Under the pieces are notes generated by a model. The model ran no database searches, was not told the origin of the DNA, and worked only from the letters and a program-made list of their open reading frames with translations. Shown in pieces: positions 40,758 through 48,175 of a DNA stretch of 64,000 bases (position 1 is its first letter; each line of letters starts with the position of its first letter). Both the position numbers and the translations under genes were made by a program. The stretch covers positions 2,036,503 through 2,100,502 of the forward strand of contig NZ_CP050152.1 in the NCBI RefSeq assembly GCF_011617245.1, read 5' to 3'. Source of the DNA: Brevibacterium atlanticum. Its GTDB lineage: Bacteria > Actinomycetota > Actinomycetes > Actinomycetales > Brevibacteriaceae.

Positions 40758-40777
40758 AATTTCTACACGATGTAGCG
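40758..40777. promoter_or_regulatory. Respiratory motif upstream of ctaE-qcrCAB
   Basis: AATTTCTACACGATGTAGCG has the same fixed ends and spacing as the motif before ctaC at 32129-32148 (AATTTCTAC-N4-TGTAGCG), with the dyad CTAC-N5-GTAG in its centre. The orientation relative to the gene is opposite, as expected for a symmetric operator. It lies between ctaE and the divergent trpD. Confidence 0.6.
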
Positions 40778-40912
40778 AAAACCGCCATCTGGTGCTGGAA
40801 TCTCGTTTCGCAACTCACTTCTGCCCGCGTGTCGAACACAGGATAGGATGCCGCAGGTAAGGTCCGTCCCGTGCTGCGGGGCGGCAGCGACACCTAGTGA
40901 GAGTTCATCCGG

Positions 40913-42034
40913 ATGACCGATTCCACGCCCCTGACCACACCGGCAGCACAGGCCTCCGCGGCCTCCGGCTCGGAGCAGGCAGCTGCGCAGAACTGGCCGG
41001 ATCTGCTCATGGCACTGATGCACCAGCAGGACCTCTCCGGGGACCAAGCCGCGTGGGCGATGGATCAGATCATGTCGGGAAGGACACCGGATGTGACAAT
41101 GGCCGCATTCCTCGCTGCCCATCACACCAAGGGTGAGACCGTCGACGAGATCGCCGGCCTCGTGTCCGCGATGATGGAACATGCCGTTCCCCTGCTCGGT
41201 CTTGAGGACTCCGTCGACATCGTCGGCACCGGAGGCGATCGGGCGAAGACAGCCAACATCTCCTCGACCGCGGCCATGATCATCTCCGCGACCGGTCAGC
41301 GGGTGGTCAAGCACGGCAACCGCGCAACCTCCTCGGCGTCCGGTTCCGCCGATGTGCTCGAAGCCCTCGGAGTGCGCTTCGACATCACGCCCGAACAGAC
41401 AGGTGAGATCGCCCAGGAGGTCGGGCTGGCCTTCTGCTTCGCGAACGTGTTCCACCCGTCGATGCAGTTCGTGGCCGCGGTCCGTCGACAGATCAGCGTG
41501 CCCACGGCGTTCAATATCCTCGGTCCGCTGACGAATCCCGCCCGCGCACGGCATACTGCGATCGGTGTCGCCGATGCCCAGATGGCACCGTTGGTGGTGG
41601 GCACGTTGGCCAAGCGTGGGCATCAGGCGGTCGTGTTCCGCTCCCGTGACGGCCTCGATGAGCTGAGCAACACCGCGGTCAACGATGTCTGGGAGGTCAG
41701 GCACGGCGAGATCGAACATACGAGCTTCGATGCCCTCGACCTCGGCATCGCCCGTGCGACCAAGGACGACCTGCGCGGCGGCGGGCCCGAACAGAACGCC
41801 GCCATCACGCGCGCTGTGCTCTCGGGGGAGCGGTCTGCGGTCCGCGACATCGTCGCCGTCAACGCGGCTGCCGCTCTCGTCGCCGCCGACGAATCCGCCG
41901 TCGGGGCCTTCACCGAGCGGCTCGCGTCCAAGGTGCAGACGGCGATCGAGACGATCGACGACGGCGGAGGCGCGGCGAAGCTCGATCAGCTCATCGAGGT
42001 CTCACATCGTGTCGCCGAGGCGAATCGCGCCTGA
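40913..42034 (+). CDS. trpD: Anthranilate phosphoribosyltransferase
   Basis: The 373-residue enzyme joins anthranilate to PRPP in tryptophan synthesis. DIVGTGGDRAKTANIS binds PRPP, VVKHGNRATSSASGSADVLEALG and FCFANVFHPSMQFVAAVRRQ carry the anthranilate channel, and FNILGPLTNPA follows. It stands alone without other trp genes, next to the respiratory operon, as in mycobacteria. Its 3' end overlaps the converging exonuclease gene by 33 bases. Confidence 0.94.
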   Translation: MTDSTPLTTPAAQASAASGSEQAAAQNWPDLLMALMHQQDLSGDQAAWAMDQIMSGRTPDVTMAAFLAAHHTKGETVDEIAGLVSAMMEHAVPLLGLEDSVDIVGTGGDRAKTANISSTAAMIISATGQRVVKHGNRATSSASGSADVLEALGVRFDITPEQTGEIAQEVGLAFCFANVFHPSMQFVAAVRRQISVPTAFNILGPLTNPARARHTAIGVADAQMAPLVVGTLAKRGHQAVVFRSRDGLDELSNTAVNDVWEVRHGEIEHTSFDALDLGIARATKDDLRGGGPEQNAAITRAVLSGERSAVRDIVAVNAAAALVAADESAVGAFTERLASKVQTAIETIDDGGGAAKLDQLIEVSHRVAEANRA

Positions 42035-43759
42035 GGTCCGCGCATGGGCATTGGCGCCCGCACGGGGCAGCGACCAGCCGGTGCCCCCGGCTGGAACGGC
42101 ATCGAGCAGCTGCGCAGTCTCGAGCCAGCCGGCGAGCAGGCGCGTCTCCTCAGGCAGTGAGTCGGTGCTCCGCGGCAGCGGTCCGGGGGCCGGCACCCAT
42201 TCTGCGGTCGATCGCAGCGCTGTGAAGGCTTGCGTCATTCCGGACCGCGTGGTGACATGGCCGGCTCCGGCGAGTCGTCCGTGACGGATGACCGCGAGGT
42301 CCCAGCCGGATTCGAATCCGGGGGCGGCAGCGAGAATCTCCGGCACGGCACGCAGACCGTCGACCTCCTCGGCGCGGGCGGCGGTCGTGACCGCGGAGCG
42401 CAGGGCATCGCGGACTTCCGCGGCCGTCTCGAAGCGCGCCTCGCCCGCCAGGCGCTGCATCCGTTCGCCACCGAGGCGCTGCAGTGAGGACAGATCCCCG
42501 CCGAGGAGGGCGAAGAGTTCGGTGAGGGTGTCCCGGTAGGCATCGGGGTCGGTGATTCCCGCACAGGGCCCTCCGCATTGGCCGACTTGCGCGCTCACAC
42601 AGGGCCGATGTTCGCCGAGGCTGCGCTTCGTCACCTTCGTCGTGCACCTCTTCACGGGGTAGAGGGTGTCAAGGAGCTCCTTGACCGCTTGGGCGCGCTT
42701 CCGCGAGCGGAACGGACCCAGCGGCGGGGCGGGGGAGCGTTCGAGTGCCGAATCCGAACGTGCCACGGACAGACGCGGAAAGAGATCGTCGCTGAGCACG
42801 ATCCACGAGTTCCGCTCGGGATTCTTCGACCGTCGGTTGTACGGCGGGGCGAGTTCCCCGATGAGCCGGATCTCCCTGACCTCGGCTTCGAGTGCGTGTG
42901 CGCAGGGCAGACAGCTGATCTCCTGTGCCGCGGTGATCATCTCCGCCATCCGCCCGCGATTCTCCGAGGCATTGAAGTATCCGCGCACGCGCCGGGCCAT
43001 ATTGCCCGATTTGCCGATGTAGAGGACCCGTCTGGTGCCGTCGAGGAACATGTAGACCCCTGGTTCGGCGGGCACTCCCTTGGCGAGGTGGGACTTCGCC
43101 TGTCTCTTCGCCCACCCGGACTGTCGCACTGTCGACAGCTCCTCGAGCGTCGTCACTCCGTAGCCGCCGAAGCGCTCGAACAGGTGGTGAAGCAGCTCAC
43201 CGGTCGCCCGCGCATCGGAGAGCGCACGGTGATCGGGAGCGACCTGGGTGCCGAAATGAGCAGCAAGGGTGGAGAGTTTGTGATTGCGGACCTCGTCGCG
43301 GCCGACGACCCGGCGGGCGAGGGTGACGGTGTCGAGGACGGTGGGCGCGGGCCAATGGTAATCAAGCCTCTCACATGCCGAACGCAGGAAGCCGATGTCG
43401 AACGGCGCATTGTGGGCGACGAGGACCGCACCGGTCGAGAACTCGAGGAAGCTCGGCAGGACTGCGGCGATCGAGGGGGCATCGTCGACCATCGCATGGG
43501 TGATGCCGGTGAGCCGGGCGACGAAGGGGCTGATGACCGACTGCTCGGGTTTGACCAGTGACTGGAATTCTCCGATCACCTCTCCGCCGCGAGTCTTGAC
43601 CGCACCGATCTCGGTGATCTCCGACTGGCCGGCCCTGGTGCCCGTGGTCTCGAGGTCGACGATGACGAAGGTGACCTCGGACAGCGGGGTGCCGAGGCTG
43701 TCGAACGACAGCTGCGTGTTCTGCAGGGCGCTGGGGGTGCGGTCGAATGGAACGGTCAT
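42002..43759 (-). CDS. DEDDh exonuclease fused to a UvrC-like GIY-YIG domain
   Basis: Residues ~20-190 of this 585-residue protein form a DnaQ-like 3'-5' exonuclease: FVIVDLETTGT (DxE), AHNAPFDIGFL (D) and DHRALSDARATGELL (HxxxxD). A GIY-YIG nuclease domain follows (PGVYMFLDGTRRVLYIGKSGNMARRVRGYF), then the UvrC-type cysteine-rich ending (CVSAQVGQCGGPCAG) and a C-terminal region without the HhH motifs of UvrC. The family is known in actinobacteria (Rv2191 type) and is thought to act in DNA repair. The start ATG has GGAG four bases upstream. Confidence 0.87.
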   Translation of the reverse strand: MTVPFDRTPSALQNTQLSFDSLGTPLSEVTFVIVDLETTGTRAGQSEITEIGAVKTRGGEVIGEFQSLVKPEQSVISPFVARLTGITHAMVDDAPSIAAVLPSFLEFSTGAVLVAHNAPFDIGFLRSACERLDYHWPAPTVLDTVTLARRVVGRDEVRNHKLSTLAAHFGTQVAPDHRALSDARATGELLHHLFERFGGYGVTTLEELSTVRQSGWAKRQAKSHLAKGVPAEPGVYMFLDGTRRVLYIGKSGNMARRVRGYFNASENRGRMAEMITAAQEISCLPCAHALEAEVREIRLIGELAPPYNRRSKNPERNSWIVLSDDLFPRLSVARSDSALERSPAPPLGPFRSRKRAQAVKELLDTLYPVKRCTTKVTKRSLGEHRPCVSAQVGQCGGPCAGITDPDAYRDTLTELFALLGGDLSSLQRLGGERMQRLAGEARFETAAEVRDALRSAVTTAARAEEVDGLRAVPEILAAAPGFESGWDLAVIRHGRLAGAGHVTTRSGMTQAFTALRSTAEWVPAPGPLPRSTDSLPEETRLLAGWLETAQLLDAVPAGGTGWSLPRAGANAHARTSGAIRLGDTM

Positions 43760-43873
43760 GGTCTCCAGTGTCTCAGCCGCCGATGACACGGGCGCATCCG
43801 CACTCCTCCGCTCACGATCCCTCGAGAGGGATGCGTCGGACATCCGCATCCGCGGGGTGCGGCCGCGGAACGC

Positions 43874-44329
43874 TCACACGGAGGACCCGTCGCCGTCATC
43901 GGGCGACCGGTGCTGCGGCAGGTGGAAGAACAGGCCGATGCCGCCGCCCACACCCACCGCGAGCCCGATGAGCAGATACCAGCCGGGCAGCGGTCGGAAG
44001 AAGATGACCCCGATGAGGAGCAGGGCGACGGCACCGAGGGCGGCCGCCCAGGACAGGACGAGCGTCGGGGAGGCGGTGCGCCAGCCTATGGGTTCGGCCG
44101 GTCCCGGCTGCCAATGATCGTCATCGTCGAGAGCGGCACGCACCTCCTCGGCGGGCATATCACCCATCGGTGCCGAGGGCTCGGCGATCTGCCGGACGAG
44201 GTCCTCCCACTCTTCGTCGCCGATGCGCGAACGATCACGACCGATCCGCTCCGAATCGGGCACCTCGTCCCTCCAGTCCCCCCGATCGTCGTCGGGTGTC
44301 GAGGGGTCGTGCTCGTCATCCATATCCAT
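43874..44329 (-). CDS. Hypothetical acidic membrane protein
   Basis: The 151-residue protein has an Asp/Glu-rich cytoplasmic part of ~85 residues and two helices (PTLVLSWAAALGAVALLLIGVIFF and WYLLIGLAVGVGGGIGLFF), ending in a His/Asp-rich tail. I do not recognise the family. It lies 22 bases after the hydrolase gene and may be co-transcribed. ATG 44329 is chosen because GGAG lies ten bases upstream; an in-frame ATG two codons later is equally possible. Confidence 0.65.
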   Translation of the reverse strand: MDMDDEHDPSTPDDDRGDWRDEVPDSERIGRDRSRIGDEEWEDLVRQIAEPSAPMGDMPAEEVRAALDDDDHWQPGPAEPIGWRTASPTLVLSWAAALGAVALLLIGVIFFRPLPGWYLLIGLAVGVGGGIGLFFHLPQHRSPDDGDGSSV

Positions 44330-44351
44330 CACAGCAATCTCCGCGTGGGGA

Positions 44352-45140
44352 CTATTCCCCGGCCGCAGCCCTCCCGGCTCCGTCCAAGGTGTCGGCGCGC
44401 GCTCGCTCGAGCACCACCTCGGCGATGGTGTCGGCGTCGAAATCAAGCGTGGCGACGTGCCGGGACCGGCGCAGGGGGACGATGCGAGGCGGGTGCGGCA
44501 GTCCCGAGCGCAGGGTGCGCAGCGACCGCGGGCCGACGACATTGTCCTCACCGGAGATCATGGCTGTGACGGGGCGCTCGATCTTCCACAGGTCGTCGCG
44601 GAGGATCGTCAGTGCCCGATGGAACGTCGCCAACGGTGCCAGCGGCGTGCGGGGGTAAGCGCATTCGTCGCGGTCGGGGTGCGCGATGTCACCGCCGATC
44701 GACGGGATGGTGCGCACGACACGGCGGAGGAGGGGCAGCAGCGGTGCGAAGGCGGAGTCGATGCAGAGAGCGGGATTGACCACAACGATCTCGTCGGGGG
44801 CAGCCTCCGCGGCCGCCAGCGCCAGGGCGAGCGAGCCGCCCATCGAGAGTCCGGCGACGATGATGCGATCGTGGCTCTCCTGCAGCCGGCCGAGTTCCTT
44901 GCGGGCTGCGGCGAGCCAGTCCGCCCACCCGGTGGAGTCCATGTCCTGCCAGGTGGTGCCGTGTCCGGGCAGGACGGGCACGCTGACGTCGATGCCTGCG
45001 GCCGCGACCGCGCAGGCGATCGGCACCCAGGGCACCGGAGAGCCTGTCAGCCCGTGCAGGAAGAGGACCGCGGTCGAGGCCCCGCCGTCGACGCTGTAGG
45101 CGGCCATCGGATCGGCCCGCGGTGTGAAATCGATCTCCAT
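44352..45140 (-). CDS. Alpha/beta hydrolase (carboxylesterase / monoacylglycerol lipase type)
   Basis: The 262-residue protein has the oxyanion motif VLFLHGLTGSP, the nucleophile elbow VAGLSMGGSLALA, the acid region ISGEDNVVGP and the late histidine in RRSRHVATLD. It resembles bacterial carboxylesterase Est30-like enzymes. It is divergent from plsC, which makes a lipid role plausible but unproven. CTGGAGG lies two to three bases from the ATG. Confidence 0.85.
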   Translation of the reverse strand: MEIDFTPRADPMAAYSVDGGASTAVLFLHGLTGSPVPWVPIACAVAAAGIDVSVPVLPGHGTTWQDMDSTGWADWLAAARKELGRLQESHDRIIVAGLSMGGSLALALAAAEAAPDEIVVVNPALCIDSAFAPLLPLLRRVVRTIPSIGGDIAHPDRDECAYPRTPLAPLATFHRALTILRDDLWKIERPVTAMISGEDNVVGPRSLRTLRSGLPHPPRIVPLRRSRHVATLDFDADTIAEVVLERARADTLDGAGRAAAGE

Positions 45141-45245
45141 GCCTCCAGCATGGCACGAATGACATAGTCTGGGCATCGTCGTTCGCGGTTCGTGTGGATA
45201 TATGATTGCCGAGGACGACAAGGAGTCGTACATGGAAGGGTGCGC

Positions 45246-46037
45246 GTGTTCTACTGGTTTCTCAAGCGAGTCCTCGCCGGACCCATCCTGCGGATCCTCT
45301 TCCGTCCCTGGGTGCGTGGCCTGGACAATCTGCCGGCGGACGGCCCGGCGATCATCGCAGGAAATCACAACCACTTCATGGACTCGATCTTCGTCCCCCT
45401 CCTCGCTCCGCGCCCCGTGGTGTATCTGGCGAAGAAGGACTATTTCACCGGTCGCGGAATCAAGGGCGCGGTGACCCGCTGGTTCTTCAAGCTCAACAAC
45501 CAGCTGCCGATGGACCGCGGTGGGGGTTCGGGATCGCAGGCCTCCCTCGAATCGGGCCTCAAGGTCCTCGGTGAGGGAAACTCGCTGGGCATCTATCCCG
45601 AAGGCACCCGCTCACCCGACGGCAAGCTCTATCGCGGGCGGACCGGCATCGCACGCCTCGTCCTCGAATCCGGCGCACCCGTGATCCCGGTGGCGATCAT
45701 CGGCACCGACAAACTCCAACCCGCCGGTCGCCTCATCCCCAAGCTGCGCCGTGTCGGCGTGGTCTTCGGCTCCCCGATGGACTTCTCGAAGTATGCCGGA
45801 CTGCCGACCGACCGCTTCCTGCTGCGTTCGGTCACCGACGAGATCATGTACGAGATCATGCGGCTCTCCGGACAGGAATACGTCGACACCTATGCGTCGA
45901 CCGTGAAGACGAAGCTGCTCACCAGCGCGAAGCCCAAAAAGCCCGAGAGGACCGAGGTTCCGTCCGCAGGCGCCGACCGCGGCGTCGATCACGGCACCGA
46001 GGACGACAAGCCGGACGCGGCTCCGTCGAAGGACTGA
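45246..46037 (+). CDS. plsC: 1-acylglycerol-3-phosphate O-acyltransferase (PlsC family)
   Basis: The 263-residue membrane enzyme makes phosphatidic acid or acylates a related lipid. IAGNHNHFMDSIF contains the NHX4D motif, and IYPEGTRSPDG is the phosphate-binding motif. The tail is charged and disordered. The start is GTG at 45246, with GGAAGGG about six bases upstream; the GTG two codons earlier is too close to it. A TAGTCT box near 45165 is a possible -10. It corresponds to Rv2182c in the mycobacterial block. Confidence 0.87.
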   Translation: MFYWFLKRVLAGPILRILFRPWVRGLDNLPADGPAIIAGNHNHFMDSIFVPLLAPRPVVYLAKKDYFTGRGIKGAVTRWFFKLNNQLPMDRGGGSGSQASLESGLKVLGEGNSLGIYPEGTRSPDGKLYRGRTGIARLVLESGAPVIPVAIIGTDKLQPAGRLIPKLRRVGVVFGSPMDFSKYAGLPTDRFLLRSVTDEIMYEIMRLSGQEYVDTYASTVKTKLLTSAKPKKPERTEVPSAGADRGVDHGTEDDKPDAAPSKD

Positions 46038-46182
46038 GGCGAAGGGCACTGAACTGCTCCGAGGGGCCCTGTCCGACGGCTGCGTGACATGTTCGAATAC
46101 TGCGATAACGGCGACACGCAGAAATCGTTACCTTGCGGTGTTTGTCCTGACCGGGCAGGCAGAATACCTTGGAGTTGTTGAA

Positions 46183-46253
46183 TCCCACTGTAGGTTCGCT
46201 GGGAAGAGGGCTAGAATGACTATGTTCTCGGTCCTTCCAAGCGACCTTCGCTT
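46183..46253 (+). promoter_or_regulatory. Leader of the MerR-family gene with dyads
   Basis: TCCCA-N12-TGGGA (46183-46204) lies just before TAGAAT (46212-46217), a likely -10. A second dyad, AAGCGA-CCT-TCGCTT (46239-46253), would form a small hairpin in the leader. Autoregulation by the MerR protein is possible. Confidence 0.4.
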
Positions 46254-46281
46254 CCCCCAGGGACTTTAAGGAGGAGTCGGT

Positions 46282-46863
46282 GTGAACCGCTCAAGTCACG
46301 AAAGCGTCGACATGACGCCGATGCCGTCAGCGGCCCAAGGGCTGTTGTTCGATGATGATCTGCCCGTTCTCGACGAAGAGGCCGGCTACCGCGGTCCCAC
46401 CGTCTGCAAGGTCGTCGGCATCAGCTATCGTCGTCTCGACTACTGGGCCCGCACCGATCTGGTCACCCCCTCGATCCGGAATGCCACCGGATCCGGCAGC
46501 CAGCGACTCTACAGCTTCCGCGACATCCTCGTCCTCAAGATCGTCAAGCGACTCCTCGACACCGGCGTCGGGCTCCAGTCGATCCGCACCGCGGTCGATC
46601 ATCTGCGCTCCCGCGGAGTCGAGGACCTCTCGCAGATCACTCTGATGTCCGATGGCGCCAGTGTCTTCGAGTGCACCTCGCCCGATGAGGTCGTCGACCT
46701 GCTGCAGGGCGGCCAGGGCGTATTCGGCATCGCCGTGGGGCGCGTCTGGAACGAGGTGGAAGGCACGCTGTCCGAACTTCCGAGCGAACGCATTCCCGAA
46801 GACGACGCCGTCATCGAAGCTATGGACGAGCTCGCCGCACGTCGCGCACGCAAGAGCGGTTGA
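46282..46863 (+). CDS. MerR-family transcriptional regulator (Rv1830-like)
   Basis: The 193-residue protein has YRGPTVCKVVGISYRRLDYWARTDLVTPSIR, the recognition half of a MerR winged helix, then SGSQRLYSFRDILVLKIVKRLLDTGVGLQSIRTAVDHL and a C-terminal effector region. It resembles the actinobacterial MerR pair linked to garA, of which FtsR controls ftsZ; this copy is closer to the Rv1830 type by recall. The start is GTG with AAGGAGG seven bases upstream. The usual neighbours (garA, bifunctional nuclease) are not in this window. Confidence 0.83.
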   Translation: MNRSSHESVDMTPMPSAAQGLLFDDDLPVLDEEAGYRGPTVCKVVGISYRRLDYWARTDLVTPSIRNATGSGSQRLYSFRDILVLKIVKRLLDTGVGLQSIRTAVDHLRSRGVEDLSQITLMSDGASVFECTSPDEVVDLLQGGQGVFGIAVGRVWNEVEGTLSELPSERIPEDDAVIEAMDELAARRARKSG

Positions 46864-47043
46864 GGAGTCTCACCGAGTTCCCGTCACCATCGCCGAGGCG
46901 GTCCATCCGAGAGGGTGGGCCGCTTTCGTGATTCATGGGTGGAGTCAGTGCTCACGCCCGACACCGTGTCAGCGCTGAGTCGGTGCCTGCACGATGTCCT
47001 GAGTGCCGCGGCCCCTGGCCTCATCCGAGGTGCATGACAAGCA

Positions 47044-47085
47044 GAAGTGCCCACGCAGTGAACTGATGCACTGCGTGGGCACTTC
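47044..47085. terminator. Bidirectional terminator between the MerR and ParA genes
   Basis: GAAGTGCCCACGCAGTG and CACTGCGTGGGCACTTC form a perfect 17-base stem with an eight-base loop, midway between the convergent genes. Confidence 0.8.
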
Positions 47086-47155
47086 GGACATGCGGTCTTG
47101 GTCGCTTCCGGGCGCACCGGCAGGTTCCGGGCCGGGGGAGCGGCGGCTGCTCCGG

Positions 47156-47998
47156 TTACTCCTTGTCGGTCGTCTGCTTCTCCGATTTCGCCGCGCTCGC
47201 GCGTCGAGACCGGATGCTCTCCGAACGCAGCGCACGCTCGAGCAGGGCGTCGAAGGAACCGGCGACCTCCTCGGCGGGTTTGCCGGGCCATGAGTGGACG
47301 GGGCGTGCCGAACCCTGCGCCTGCTGCATCACTGCCCGTTCGGCCAACGGCGGATTGAGCACGAGGGGTCCGAACATCTCACGCATCTCCTGGATCCGGT
47401 AATCGTGCTCGGTCGACCCAGCTCGAACTCGGTTGACCACGAGTCCCAGCGGCTGCAGGTCGCTGGCCCCACGCTGGCGCAGCTCATCGGTCGCACGCAG
47501 GGCACGGTCGGCGGCGGCCACGGAGAAGAGGCTCGGTTCGGTGACGACGGCGACCCGGTTGCTGGCCGTCCACGCCGTGCGGGTGAGGCCGTTGAGGCTG
47601 GGAGGGCAGTCGATGAGGACGAGGCGGTATCCCTTCGCGATCCGGCTGAGCGCATCCTCGAGCCGACGCAGGTAGCGCTCCGACAGCGACGGGCGATCGA
47701 ACTCGGCGGCACGCGGCGAACCGGATATCACATCGAGATGCCCGAGCTTATCGCCGACCCACCCCGAGGGGATGATCGCCTCGGACAGGATCTTCTGGGA
47801 CTTCGGAGCAGCGAGTACATCGGCGATATCGACGCGCGTCGAGGTCGGCACATCGAGGCCGGTCGACGAATCCGCTTGGGGGTCCATGTCGACGACCAGG
47901 GTCGGAATTCCCCTGCTGTATGCCGCCGAGGCGAGACCGAGCGTCACGGATGTCTTACCGACTCCGCCTTTGAGGCTGCTGATACTGAGGACAAGCAC
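47156..47998 (-). CDS. ParA-family ATPase without an adjacent parB
   Basis: The 280-residue protein has the deviant Walker A motif SSLKGGVGKTSVTLGLA, the A' motif VVDMDPQADSS, Walker B VLIDCPPSLNGLTR and the VVNRVRAGS region. ParA ATPases move chromosomes, plasmids or protein complexes on the nucleoid or pole. No parB or parS-like sequence is seen nearby, so it is an orphan of the PldP/MinD-like kind; its cargo is unknown. The start is GTG, directly after AGGAGG with a TACCGT box six bases upstream. Confidence 0.87.
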   Translation of the reverse strand: MLVLSISSLKGGVGKTSVTLGLASAAYSRGIPTLVVDMDPQADSSTGLDVPTSTRVDIADVLAAPKSQKILSEAIIPSGWVGDKLGHLDVISGSPRAAEFDRPSLSERYLRRLEDALSRIAKGYRLVLIDCPPSLNGLTRTAWTASNRVAVVTEPSLFSVAAADRALRATDELRQRGASDLQPLGLVVNRVRAGSTEHDYRIQEMREMFGPLVLNPPLAERAVMQQAQGSARPVHSWPGKPAEEVAGSFDALLERALRSESIRSRRASAAKSEKQTTDKE

Positions 47999-48010
47999 CC
48001 TCCTACGGTA
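47999..48010 (-). promoter_or_regulatory. Possible leaderless promoter of the parA-like gene
   Basis: On the minus strand TACCGT (48010-48005) is followed by AGGAGG and the GTG. The AGGAGG has no spacer, so it cannot serve as a normal Shine-Dalgarno for this start. Confidence 0.42.
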
Positions 48011-48078
48011 ACGTATCGGGCCGTGCCCGACCGCGCCGACCACGCCGAGACACACGTCTCAGTCGAAAGTGGACCCCC

Positions 48079-48135
48079 GGTCGACAGAGTGTTCCAGGTC
48101 ACTGAGTAGAGTATGTTCCCGACAGCCTGTCGACC
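48079..48135. promoter_or_regulatory. Candidate operator array at the parA/pyc divergent promoter
   Basis: GGTCGACAG (48079-48087) and CTGTCGACC (48127-48135) are perfect inverted copies. The second forms an overlapping 13-base palindrome CGACAGCCTGTCG (48120-48132). TAGAGT (48107-48112), a likely pyc -10, lies between them. The arrangement suits a repressor that bridges the promoter. Confidence 0.5.
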
Positions 48136-48175
48136 AGTCGCACCAGTGCGGCCGATACAGAAGTGAGAGACACCT

